NCBI RefSeq assembly: GCF_026125825.1
Contig: NZ_JAHCKK010000032.1
Coordinates: 1-43,517, forward strand
Source of the DNA: Hydrogenophaga sp.
Lineage (GTDB): Bacteria > Pseudomonadota > Gammaproteobacteria > Burkholderiales > Burkholderiaceae_C
DNA length: 43,517 nucleotides
Direction: 5' to 3'
The notes under the pieces were generated by a model. The model saw nothing but the letters and a program-made list of their open reading frames with translations, searched no databases and had not been told where the DNA came from. Made by a program: the position numbers and the translations under genes. Positions 28,201-37,020 of this stretch are shown piece by piece; within the stretch, counting starts at the first letter, position 1; each line of letters begins with the position of its first letter.

Positions 28201-31183
28201 GGGCGAACCGGGTGAGGTGGAACTCATCGTGACCGCCCAGGACGCGGCGGGCCTGAGCATCCAGGCGGCCAGCTCGGTGTGGGTCACGCGCCAGGGCGAG
28301 CTCTGGTTCGGCGGCGAGAACCACGACCGCATCGACCTGCTGCCCGAGAAGAAGACCTACCAGCCCGGCGAGACCGCGAAGTTCCAGGTGCGCATGCCGT
28401 TCCGCTTCGCCACCGCGCTGCTGACGGTGGAGCGCGAAGGCATCCTCGAGACGCAGGTGGTGCAGCTCAATGGACAGGACCCGACGGTGCAACTGAAGGT
28501 CCAGGAAGGCTGGGGGCCGAATGTGTACGTCAGCGTGCTGGCCCTGCGGGGCCGGTTGCGCGAGGTGCCGTGGTACTCGTTCTTCACCTGGGGCTACAAG
28601 GCGCCGCGCGAGTGGTGGACCTCGTTCTGGTACGAGGGCCGCGAGTACGTCGCGCCGACCGCGCTGGTGGACCTGAGCAAGCCAGCGTTCCGCCTGGGCC
28701 TGGCCGAGATCCGCGTCGGCACGCGCGCCCACCAGCTCGACGTGAGCGTCAAGGCCGACCAGGAAAGCTACCCGGTGCGCGGTCAGGCCCGGGTGACCAT
28801 CACCGCGAAGCTGCCCAACGGCCAGCCGGCGGCGAACGCGGAAGTGGCGCTCGCGGCGGTGGATCAGGCCCTGCTGGAGCTCATGCCCAACCGCAGCTGG
28901 AACCTGCTCGACGCGATGCTGCAACAGCGCGCCTGGGGCGTGGAGACGTCCACCGCGCAGATGGAAATCATCGGCCGGCGCCACTACGGCCGCAAGGCGG
29001 TGCCCGCCGGGGGCGGCGGCGGCAAGAGCGGTGCGCGCGAACTGCTCGACACCCTGCTGCTGTGGAACCCCAACGTGGTGCTGGACGCCAAAGGGCAGGC
29101 GGTCGTGACCGTGCCGCTCAACGACGCGCTCACCACCTTCCAGATCGTCGCCGTGGCCGACCTGGGCACCGGCCTCTTCGGCACCGGGCAGACCAGCGTG
29201 CGCGCCACGCAGGACCTGCAGATCATCAGCGGCCTGCCGCCGCTGGTGCGCGAGGACGACCAGTTCCGCGCGCAGCTCACGCTGCGCAACACCACCCAGA
29301 AGGCGATGAAGGTGGCCGTCTCGCCGCGCGCCACGCTGCTCGAGCTCGCGCCGCAGACGGTGGACATCCCGGCCGGCGAGTCGCGCGAAGTGGCCTGGAC
29401 AGTCACGGCGCCGGCACAGCTGGCCCAGACGCGCGCCGAAGCCATCCTGTGGGACATCGAAGCCAGGGATGTGCTGGGCGGCGCGAAGGACGCGCTCAAG
29501 GCCCGGCAGCGCATCGTGCCCGCCGTGCCGCTGGCGGTGCAGCAGGCCACGCTGGTGCAGGTGGATGGCGCGTTCCAGCTCGACGTGGCGCCGCCCGCTG
29601 GCGCGCTGCCGGGCCGGGGCGGCCTGAAGCTCGCGCTGCAGCCGACGTTGGCCGAGGGCCTGCCCGGCGTGCGCGACTGGTTCGCCAACTACCCGTTCGT
29701 CTGCCTGGAGCAAAAGGCCAGCAAGGCCGTGGGCCTGCGCGATGCGAAGCTCTGGCAGGGCGTGGTCGCGCAACTGCCCACCTACCTCGACGCCGACGGC
29801 CTGGCCAGCTACTTCCCGCCGCGCGAAGGCGACGCCAACCGGGGCAGCGACACGCTCACGGCCTACCTGCTGGCGGCCACGCACGAGGCCTCGGCCATCG
29901 ACCCGGCCTTCGGCTTGCCCGACGAGGCGCGCGCGCCCATGGAGCGCGGCCTGATCGCGTTTGTGGAAGGCCGCATCTCGCGCGAGTTCTGGAGCCCGCG
30001 CAAGGACCTGGACGTGCGCAAGCTCGCCGCCATCGAAGCGCTCTCGCGCTACGGCAAGGCGCGGGCCCGCATGCTGGGCAGCATCACCCTCGCGCCCAAC
30101 CAGTGGCCCACCAGCGCGGTGATCGACTGGGTCAACATCCTGCGGCGCGTGAGCGACGTGCCGCAGCGCGATCAGCGCCTGACCGAAGCCCTGCAGGTGC
30201 TGCGCGCGCGCCTGAGTTTCCAGGGCACCAGGCTGGTCTTCAGCACCGAGCAGGACGACTACTGGTGGTGGCTCATGGCCAACGGCGACGTGAACACCGC
30301 GCGCCTGATGCTCGCGGTGATGGACGACCCGGCCTGGCGGGACGACATGGGGCGGCTGGCCAGCGGCTTCATCGGCCGCCAGCAGGGCGGCGCCTGGCAC
30401 ACGACCACCGCCAACCTCTGGGGCGGCCTGGCGCTGGAGAAGTTCTCCGCCCAATTCGAAGCCACACCGGTCTCAGGGACGACGCGCGCCACCCTGGGCA
30501 CGGGAGCCGCCGCCATCGACTGGGCCAAGGTCGATCGGGTCAAGACCACCGATGCGCTCGGCGCGCCCAACCGGACGACCTGGTTCGGCGCCCCCACCGG
30601 CCCGGGCAACCTGAAGAACAACACCGGCTTCCTGCCGTGGCAGGCCGATGGCGGCAAGGGCACGCTGGGCGTGACGCACCAGGGCAGCGGCAAGCCCTGG
30701 CTCACGCTGCAGTCCATCGCCGCCGTGCCGCTCAAGGCGCCGTTGAGCGCCGGCTACACCATCCGCAAGACCATCACCCCGGTCGAGCAGGCCGTCGGCG
30801 GCACGCACACGCGTGGCGACGTCTGGCGCGTGGCGCTGGAAGTCAACGCCGCCGCCGACATGACCTGGGTGGTGGTCACCGACCCGATCCCGGGCGGCGC
30901 GACCATCCTTGGCGGCGGGCTGGGCCGCGATTCGCAGATCGCCACCGCGGGCCAGAGAAGCCCGACCGGCAACGCCTGGCCGGCCTTCGAGGAGCGCAGC
31001 TTCGAGGCCTACCGCAGCTACCACGAGTACGTGCCCAAGGGCGTCTTCAGGATGGAATACACGGTGCGACTGAACAACGTCGGCGAGTTCTCGCTGCCGC
31101 CCAGCCGCGTGGAGGCGATGTACGCACCCGAGATGTTCGGCGAGATGCCCAATGCCCGCGTGAAGGTGGAGGCCGTGCGGTGA
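25244..31183 (+). CDS. bacterial alpha-2-macroglobulin (thioester type)
   Basis: About 1,979 residues, the largest gene here. It has a signal peptide ending in ALPASA, a series of MG beta-domains, an MG2/A2M core and a TED domain with the thioester motif CLEQ (Cys codon at 29702, about residue 1487). The block SGLPPLVREDDQF before the TED is typical. Bacterial A2Ms trap proteases in the periplasm. Unlike E. coli YfhM there is no lipobox cysteine, so it is probably soluble. I prefer TTG at 25244, preceded by GGAGGA; an ATG at 25232 would destroy that site and place two Glu in the signal peptide. The gene overlaps the PBP1C start. Confidence 0.93.
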   Translation: MKNNIPLRWVATAWLAVALPASALQITSVSPQGEVARVRQVVVKFNESAVNFGDAQAPAPVSLSCSDAQATRGNGRWTSDREWVFDFENDLPPGVNCSVQVKSGFKSPKGTELAVSRSSFHTGGPFVQQVRPGPSSRIDEEQHFVLRLNGAATTASLQSQVWCAIEGLGERVPVRLIEGRDRADLLKANGWDKLADKEPQRYATLACNRRFTPDTKVSLVYGKGVVTPSGIANSVEKRFDFQVREAFTVGFSCERENAQAACLPIRPMTLNFSAPVPRKLAEGIRLKSAQQTHPPVFDADSHADGDSVVTELSFKPPFAEQAAFTVELPKNFKDDAGRAPANAQGFPLAVATGAMPPLAKFAASPFGIVERFAEPGGTPLLPVTLRNVEAALQVQGLSPGQVNELQPKTDAEIIAWFRKLQRYDQFNVSRKLAQADTVGPLPKVLEDRDKRWVESRAVSLLKGQAGVKAMELPRPATNDPRPFEVVGIPLTPGFHVVEIASPALGGALLDARYGGSRTMYVRTSALVTNLGVHFKLGRENALAWVTTLDKGKPAAGARVRVSDCAGKEVATGTTNAQGVVEFKDVPPQAPRCSSGDGESTQAYFVSARLQDGATEDMAFTWSDWYRGIEPWRFNVPTSRDPRPDARAHTVFDRTLLRAGETVSMKHLIRTETSQGFSLPETLPDTLVITHTGSGQQFTQPVAWRKTATGGQSAENSFAVPASAKLGNYEVTLKSADERQRQYSSGEFRVEEFRLPVLEGRIAPQAGQALVNVKSVPTQLQVSYVSGGGAANLPVRVSASVRDKFLSFRDFDGFSFQPPRADGAPGNEEGEEEAAASQDQRVIADKLPITLDRNGAGALTIEQVPTAPQPQELLLEASYADPNGEVQTLRSVSTVWPANVIAGIKTEGWVSASQKIQFQALALDLAGKPAAKVALSVKAVARITTTSRKRMVGGFYTYDNQTQTKDLGTVCSGQSDARGLLLCEARLGEPGEVELIVTAQDAAGLSIQAASSVWVTRQGELWFGGENHDRIDLLPEKKTYQPGETAKFQVRMPFRFATALLTVEREGILETQVVQLNGQDPTVQLKVQEGWGPNVYVSVLALRGRLREVPWYSFFTWGYKAPREWWTSFWYEGREYVAPTALVDLSKPAFRLGLAEIRVGTRAHQLDVSVKADQESYPVRGQARVTITAKLPNGQPAANAEVALAAVDQALLELMPNRSWNLLDAMLQQRAWGVETSTAQMEIIGRRHYGRKAVPAGGGGGKSGARELLDTLLLWNPNVVLDAKGQAVVTVPLNDALTTFQIVAVADLGTGLFGTGQTSVRATQDLQIISGLPPLVREDDQFRAQLTLRNTTQKAMKVAVSPRATLLELAPQTVDIPAGESREVAWTVTAPAQLAQTRAEAILWDIEARDVLGGAKDALKARQRIVPAVPLAVQQATLVQVDGAFQLDVAPPAGALPGRGGLKLALQPTLAEGLPGVRDWFANYPFVCLEQKASKAVGLRDAKLWQGVVAQLPTYLDADGLASYFPPREGDANRGSDTLTAYLLAATHEASAIDPAFGLPDEARAPMERGLIAFVEGRISREFWSPRKDLDVRKLAAIEALSRYGKARARMLGSITLAPNQWPTSAVIDWVNILRRVSDVPQRDQRLTEALQVLRARLSFQGTRLVFSTEQDDYWWWLMANGDVNTARLMLAVMDDPAWRDDMGRLASGFIGRQQGGAWHTTTANLWGGLALEKFSAQFEATPVSGTTRATLGTGAAAIDWAKVDRVKTTDALGAPNRTTWFGAPTGPGNLKNNTGFLPWQADGGKGTLGVTHQGSGKPWLTLQSIAAVPLKAPLSAGYTIRKTITPVEQAVGGTHTRGDVWRVALEVNAAADMTWVVVTDPIPGGATILGGGLGRDSQIATAGQRSPTGNAWPAFEERSFEAYRSYHEYVPKGVFRMEYTVRLNNVGEFSLPPSRVEAMYAPEMFGEMPNARVKVEAVR

Positions 31184-33339
31184 ATGGGCGCCACGCGCTC
31201 GCGGCGCTGGCGCTCGGCCTGGGCCTGGCGCTGCCCGCGCAGGCCCTGCCCGGCTTTGCCGAGGTGCGCGCGGGCTGGCGCTCGTCCGACGCGCGCGTGC
31301 TCGACCGCCAGGGTGAGCTGCTGCAGCGCGTGCGCATCGACCACCATGCGCGACGGGGCGAATGGATCGCGCTGGCCGACGTGTCGCCCGCGCTGCGCAC
31401 GGCCTTGCTGCTGAGCGAAGACCAGCGCTTCTACCAGCACAGTGGCGTGGACTGGCGAGCGGTCTCGGCCGCGGCCTGGGGCAACCTGTGGAACAGCCGC
31501 ACACGCGGCGCCTCCACCATCACCATGCAGCTGGCCGCGCTGCTCGACGAGCCCGACGGCGAGCTGCAGCGCGGTGCGGGCGGCCGCCGGCTGACGCAGA
31601 AGCTCGGCCAGGCGGTGGCGGCCCAGCAACTGGAGCGCCGCTGGCGCAAGGACCAGATTCTGGAGGCCTACCTCAACCTCGTGCCGTTCCGGGGCGAGCT
31701 CGTGGGCATCGACGCGCTTTCGCGCACGCTGTTCGGCAAGGCCTCCCATGGCCTGGACGAGCGCGAGGCCGCCGTGTCCGCCGCGCTGGTGCGCGCACCC
31801 AACGCCAGACCCGCCCAGGTCGCGCAGCGCGCCTGCGGCGTGCTCAAGCTCATGCAGGCCGGCACGCCGGTGGATTGCGGCGAGTTGCGCATCCTGACCA
31901 CCATCGCGCTGCAAGGCCGCGAATTCGCCGCCAGCGAGGGCATCGCGCCCCACCACGCGCGGCGCTTGCTGGCGGCCGGGCCGGCGCAGTCGGTGCGATC
32001 CACCGTGTCCGCCCCGCTGCAGCGCTTCGCGCTCCAAACGCTGCAGCGCCACCTGCGCGAACTCCAGGGCCGCCATGTGCAGGACGGCGCGCTGGTCGTG
32101 CTCGACAACGCCAGCGGCGACGTGCTGGCCTGGGTGGGCTCGTCGGGCGAGCTGAGCGCCGCGTCGGAGGTGGACGGTGTGACCGCGCTGCGCCAGCCGG
32201 GCTCCACGCTCAAGCCCTTCCTCTATGCCCAGGCGATCGCCGAGCGGCGCATGACGGCCGCGTCCCTGCTGGAGGATTCGCCGGCCGCGATTCCCACCAC
32301 CAGCGGCCTCTACATCCCGCAGAACTACGACCGCCGGTTCAAAGGCTGGGTCTCCGCACGCACGGCGCTGGCGGCGTCGCTCAACGTGCCGGCGGTGCGC
32401 ACGCTGGTCATGGTCTCGCCCGACGCGTTCCACCACCAGCTCGGCGCGCTTGGCCTGCCCCTGCGCGAGCCCGCCGGTTACTACGGCTACAGCCTGGCCC
32501 TGGGCAGCGCCGAGGTGCCGCTGCTCTCGCTGACCAACGCCTTCCGCACGCTGGCCAACGGCGGGCGCTACGGCCCTGTCGGCGAGCCCCCGCAAGCGGC
32601 ACCGGCCATCGACCCGCGCGCCGCCTTCATCGTGGGCGACATCCTGAGCGACAGCAACGCGCGCGCGCGCACTTTCGGCACGGACAGCATCCTGGCCACC
32701 CGCTTCTGGTCCGCCGTGAAGACCGGCACCAGCAAGGACATGCGCGACAACTGGGCGGTGGGCTGGTCCGAGCGCTTCACGGTCGGCGTGTGGGTGGGCA
32801 ACGCCGATGGCGCGCCGATGTGGGACGTCAGCGGCACCAGCGGCGCCGCGCCCGTCTGGGCCAGCGTCATGCAGCACTTGCACACCCACACCCCCAGCCG
32901 CGCACCGCGCCCGCCGGCCGGACTGGTGCAGGCGCGCACCTCGTTTGAGGGCGCGCAGGGCACGCGGCCGCTGGAGGCGGCGCGCAGCGAGTGGTTCCTC
33001 GCCGGCACCGAGCAGACCCGTTTTGCCATGGACACGCCCGCCCCGGCGCGGGCCTCCGGCAGCGTGCTGCGCATCCGCAGCCCGGCCCCCGGCACCATCG
33101 TCGCCCTGGACCCGGACATTCCCCCCAACCGCCAGCGCCTGGGTTTCGTGGCCAGCGGCCCCGGTGGCCGCTGGCGCCTGGACGGCAAGCCCCTGGGCCA
33201 GGGAACCCGGCTGCAGTGGCTGCCGTGGCCGGGCCGGCATGTGATGCAGCTCACCGATGCGCGCGGCACGGTGCTGGACGAGGTGCGCTTCGAAGTGCGC
33301 GGCGCCGGTGTGAGAGAAACCCATGCAAGAAACCATTGA
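31180..33339 (+). CDS. pbpC: penicillin-binding protein 1C (glycosyltransferase/transpeptidase)
   Basis: A 719-residue bifunctional peptidoglycan synthase of the PBP1C class. After an N-terminal hydrophobic segment (5-22) comes the GT51 domain with catalytic Glu80 (EDQRFYQHSG) and GASTITMQLA (110-119). The transpeptidase domain follows with STLK (342-345), SLN (400-402) and KTGTS (514-518), then a C-terminal BiPBP_C domain from about 620. The GTG start at 31180 overlaps the A2M stop (GTGA), with GGTGGAG upstream, so translation is coupled. The A2M-pbpC pair is widespread and links wall repair to protease trapping. It overlaps the next gene by 17 bases. Confidence 0.95.
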   Translation: MNGRHALAALALGLGLALPAQALPGFAEVRAGWRSSDARVLDRQGELLQRVRIDHHARRGEWIALADVSPALRTALLLSEDQRFYQHSGVDWRAVSAAAWGNLWNSRTRGASTITMQLAALLDEPDGELQRGAGGRRLTQKLGQAVAAQQLERRWRKDQILEAYLNLVPFRGELVGIDALSRTLFGKASHGLDEREAAVSAALVRAPNARPAQVAQRACGVLKLMQAGTPVDCGELRILTTIALQGREFAASEGIAPHHARRLLAAGPAQSVRSTVSAPLQRFALQTLQRHLRELQGRHVQDGALVVLDNASGDVLAWVGSSGELSAASEVDGVTALRQPGSTLKPFLYAQAIAERRMTAASLLEDSPAAIPTTSGLYIPQNYDRRFKGWVSARTALAASLNVPAVRTLVMVSPDAFHHQLGALGLPLREPAGYYGYSLALGSAEVPLLSLTNAFRTLANGGRYGPVGEPPQAAPAIDPRAAFIVGDILSDSNARARTFGTDSILATRFWSAVKTGTSKDMRDNWAVGWSERFTVGVWVGNADGAPMWDVSGTSGAAPVWASVMQHLHTHTPSRAPRPPAGLVQARTSFEGAQGTRPLEAARSEWFLAGTEQTRFAMDTPAPARASGSVLRIRSPAPGTIVALDPDIPPNRQRLGFVASGPGGRWRLDGKPLGQGTRLQWLPWPGRHVMQLTDARGTVLDEVRFEVRGAGVRETHARNH

Positions 33340-34213
33340 CCTGAGCACCTTGCGCGTCGTGGTGGCGGCGGCCGACCTCGGCTCCATCAGCGCCGCCAGC
33401 GAACGCCTGCAACTGGCCGTGGCCGCGGCCAGCTCGCGCATCACGGCGCTGGAGGAATCGCTCGGCTTCCGGGTGTTCGAGCGCTCCTCGCGCGGCGTGC
33501 AGCTCACGCCAGCGGGCCAGATGCTGGTGCAGCGCAGCCGCGCGCTGCTGACCGATGCCGACCGGCTGGCCCAGCACCTGCGCGGCTACAGCGAAGGCCT
33601 GCAGGGCCATGTGCGCGTGCTGGCCAACACCTCGGCGCTGCTGGAAGTGCTGCCTCAGCGGCTGGAGCAGTTCATGAAAGCGCACCCGCTGATCCGCATC
33701 GACCTGGAGGAGCGCGGCAGCCCGGAGATTCCGCTGGCGCTGATCGAAGGCCGGGCCGACTTCGGCGTGGTGGATTTGCCCGTGCCGCCGGCGGGCCTGG
33801 CTTTCGCGCCCTTCTTCAGCGACACCCTGGTGCTGCTCACGCCGCGCTCGCACCGCCTGGCGACCCGGCGCCGGCTGCGGCTGGCCGATGCGCTGGACGA
33901 GGCCTTCATCACGCTCACGGACGGCACGGCCCTGTCGAACCGCCTGCTGGCCTCGGCAGCCGACGCAGGCAAGCCGCTGCACGTGCGCATGCGCATGCGC
34001 GGCTTCGACGCCGTGTGCCGCATGGTGGCCGCCGGCCTGGGGGTGGGCGTGCTGCCGCTGGAGGCGATCGCACCCCAGCTGGCGCACCTGCCGCTGGCGG
34101 CGGTGCCGCTGTCCGACCCCTGGGCACGGCGCACCCACCACATCGCCACCCGCACCGACGCGCCGCCGGCACCGGCTGCGCTCACACTGATCCGCGCGCT
34201 CACCGCCGGCTGA
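33323..34213 (+). CDS. LysR-family transcriptional regulator
   Basis: A 296-residue LysR-type regulator with a winged HTH at about 5-65 (LGSISAASERL and LEESLGFRVFERSSRGVQLTPAG) and a periplasmic-binding-protein-like effector domain from about 90. It probably responds to a small acid and controls the enolase-superfamily and Bug genes just downstream, which lie on the same strand. It starts inside the end of pbpC (33323-33339), an unusual junction for unrelated functions. A perfect palindrome lies directly after its stop, in front of the next gene. Confidence 0.93.
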   Translation: MQETIDLSTLRVVVAAADLGSISAASERLQLAVAAASSRITALEESLGFRVFERSSRGVQLTPAGQMLVQRSRALLTDADRLAQHLRGYSEGLQGHVRVLANTSALLEVLPQRLEQFMKAHPLIRIDLEERGSPEIPLALIEGRADFGVVDLPVPPAGLAFAPFFSDTLVLLTPRSHRLATRRRLRLADALDEAFITLTDGTALSNRLLASAADAGKPLHVRMRMRGFDAVCRMVAAGLGVGVLPLEAIAPQLAHLPLAAVPLSDPWARRTHHIATRTDAPPAPAALTLIRALTAG

Positions 34214-34216
34214 TCG

Positions 34217-34239
34217 GGCTTTCGCGAAACGCGAAAGCC
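34217..34239. promoter_or_regulatory. 10-bp perfect palindrome, candidate LysR operator
   Basis: Arms GGCTTTCGCG (34217-34226) and CGCGAAAGCC (34230-34239) enclose AAA. It contains a T-N11-A core (34222 to 34234), the usual LysR half-site pattern. It begins four bases after the regulator's stop. Relative to the candidate promoter at 34257-34286 it is centred near -65, the normal position of a LysR recognition site. It could instead be a hairpin terminator of the LysR gene, but the following T content is poor (GCCTTTG). Confidence 0.5.
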
Positions 34240-34256
34240 GCCTTTGCCACACACCA

Positions 34257-34286
34257 TTGCGGCCCACACGGGGCCGTTCCTACACT
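34257..34286 (+). promoter_or_regulatory. candidate sigma-70 promoter for the enolase-superfamily/Bug genes
   Basis: TTGCGG (34257-34262) and TACACT (34281-34286) are separated by 18 bases. They match the -35 box weakly (3 of 6) and the -10 box moderately (4 of 6), as expected of a promoter needing a LysR activator. The -10 lies 56 bases before the ATG at 34343. Confidence 0.35.
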
Positions 34287-34342
34287 GGCGCCCAGCCCCC
34301 CACAACATCAAGCGCCGCCACCCAGGCCGCGCCGGAGACTTC

Positions 34343-35497
<1,155 letters not shown>

Positions 35498-35531
35498 CAC
35501 CGATTCCCCACGAAAACAACGGAGACAAGAC

Positions 35532-36518
35532 ATGCAGCACCTCAACAACCGCTTTTCGATCGGCCGGCGCGCCGCGCTGGCCCTCGCCCTGGCCGCCACC
35601 CTCGGCAGCAGCGCCTGGGCGCAGGCCTGGCCCAGCAAGCCGGTGCGCCTGCTGGTCGGTTACTCGGCAGGCGGCGGCGTCGATGCCATGGCGCGGCTGA
35701 TCGCACCGCGCATGTCCAACCTGCTGGGCCAGCAGGTGGTGGTGGACAACCGCACCGGCGCGGCCGGCCTGATCGCGGGCGACGCGGTGGCGCGCGCCGC
35801 ACCCGATGGCTACACGCTCATGCTGGGCGACAGCTCGCTGCTGATCGCCCAGCACCTGCAGCCGCGCATGAGCTTCGATCCCATCAAGGCCTTCTCGCCC
35901 GTGGCCGGCGTGTTCACCCTGCCCCTGGTGATCGTGGCCAACAACGAAGTGCCCGCCAAGACGCCGGCCGAGTTCGTGAAGCTGCTCAAGGACAACCCCG
36001 GCCGGTACTCCTATGCCACCTCGGGCGTGGGCACGGTGCACCACCTGGGTTTCGAAATGCTCAAGGGCCAGGCGCGCAGCTTCGTTGTGCACATTCCTTA
36101 CCGGGGGGCGTCGCAGATCGTGCCCGACGTGATGAGCGGCCAGGTGCCCTTTGGCGTGGTGAGCGCGACCTCGGCCATCGCCCAGGCCAAGGCGGGCAAG
36201 CTGCGCGCCGTGGCCGTGATGAACCCGGTGAAGCTCGCCGGCGCCGAGGACATCATGCCGCTGTCGGACGCACTGCCCGGGTTCTCGGCGGTGCCGCGCC
36301 TGTATGTGCTGGCACCGGCCGGCACGCCGGCGGCCATCGTCGAGCGCCTGAGCGACACCCTGCGCACCGTGATGGAAGCCCCGGACATCGCGCAGATCGC
36401 CGCGCAACAGGGCGCCGTGCCGGCCTACATGCCGGCCGGGCCGCTGGCCGCCGACATCGTGCGCGAGTCGGCCGAATGGGGCAAGGTCATCCGCGAGCAG
36501 AAGATCACCGCGCAGTGA
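35532..36518 (+). CDS. Bug-family (TctC-like) solute-binding protein
   Basis: A 328-residue periplasmic binding protein. The signal peptide (1-30, cleaved near SAWAQA) has a twin-arginine-like IGRRAA segment but otherwise looks Sec-type. The mature part begins WPSKPVRLLVGYSAGGGVD, the family hallmark, followed by VDNRTGAAGLIAG and APDGYTLMLG. Bug proteins bind carboxylates, amino acids and aromatic acids and are greatly expanded in Burkholderiales. No TctA/TctB genes are adjacent; it must use a permease encoded elsewhere, possibly the pair at 10037-12131. CGGAGAC before the ATG is a good ribosome site. It is the second gene of the LysR-controlled unit. Confidence 0.93.
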   Translation: MQHLNNRFSIGRRAALALALAATLGSSAWAQAWPSKPVRLLVGYSAGGGVDAMARLIAPRMSNLLGQQVVVDNRTGAAGLIAGDAVARAAPDGYTLMLGDSSLLIAQHLQPRMSFDPIKAFSPVAGVFTLPLVIVANNEVPAKTPAEFVKLLKDNPGRYSYATSGVGTVHHLGFEMLKGQARSFVVHIPYRGASQIVPDVMSGQVPFGVVSATSAIAQAKAGKLRAVAVMNPVKLAGAEDIMPLSDALPGFSAVPRLYVLAPAGTPAAIVERLSDTLRTVMEAPDIAQIAAQQGAVPAYMPAGPLAADIVRESAEWGKVIREQKITAQ

Positions 36519-36545
36519 GCCCTCGGGGCCAGGACCGGCCCAGGC

Positions 36546-36857
36546 TCAGGTGCAGGGGTCGGGCTGGGGCACTTCGGTGCAGCGCTGGTAGGCCTCGGGC
36601 TTGAGTCCGCCGCCGACCACGCGGTACTGGTCGAAGCAGGCTGCACTGGCCATGTAGCGGTGCCAGCGGGCCTCGCAGGCGCTGGTGCCCGGCGGCAGCG
36701 GCGCATCGGCCGGCACGGCCCGGGCCCGGTGTTGCGGCGGGACATGGGTGCCATAGACCCACTGGCCACGTTCGTCGACCCAGCGGTAGACGTCGGCCGC
36801 CAGCAGCGCGCCGGGCACTGACAGGGCCAGCGCGAGAGCGAGGGTGTGCAGCTTCAT
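36546..36857 (-). CDS. small secreted protein with DUF4124-like segment
   Basis: A 103-residue protein with a clear Sec signal peptide (1-20, cleaved after LLA-A). The mature start ADVYRWVDERGQWVYG resembles DUF4124 domains, which typically read YKWVDxxGxVHYSD. Four cysteines (near 60, 74, 93 and 102) could form two disulfides in the periplasm. Function is unknown. It lies alone on the minus strand between the Bug and hydroxy-acid oxidase genes. Confidence 0.75.
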   Translation of the reverse strand: MKLHTLALALALSVPGALLAADVYRWVDERGQWVYGTHVPPQHRARAVPADAPLPPGTSACEARWHRYMASAACFDQYRVVGGGLKPEAYQRCTEVPQPDPCT

Positions 36858-37020
36858 GGCGGTGCGACTCCGCCGGCACCGGGGCGGTTCCGCCGTTCGT
36901 CTGCCTGAGGCCGCTGCACTGCAGCAAAAATTTCAAAGGGGTCCGCCCCGCTTTCACAAGCCAATTGCAGGGCGCGCGGCTAACATGCCACGTCACCCAA
37001 AACAACGGAGACTTCCCGAG

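Noticed and set aside
25214-30454. A 1,746-codon open frame antisense to the alpha-2-macroglobulin gene
   Set aside because: It is a shadow of GC-rich codon use: its translation is low-complexity (rich in R, G, H, A, L), has no recognisable domain, and the sense strand encodes an intact A2M.
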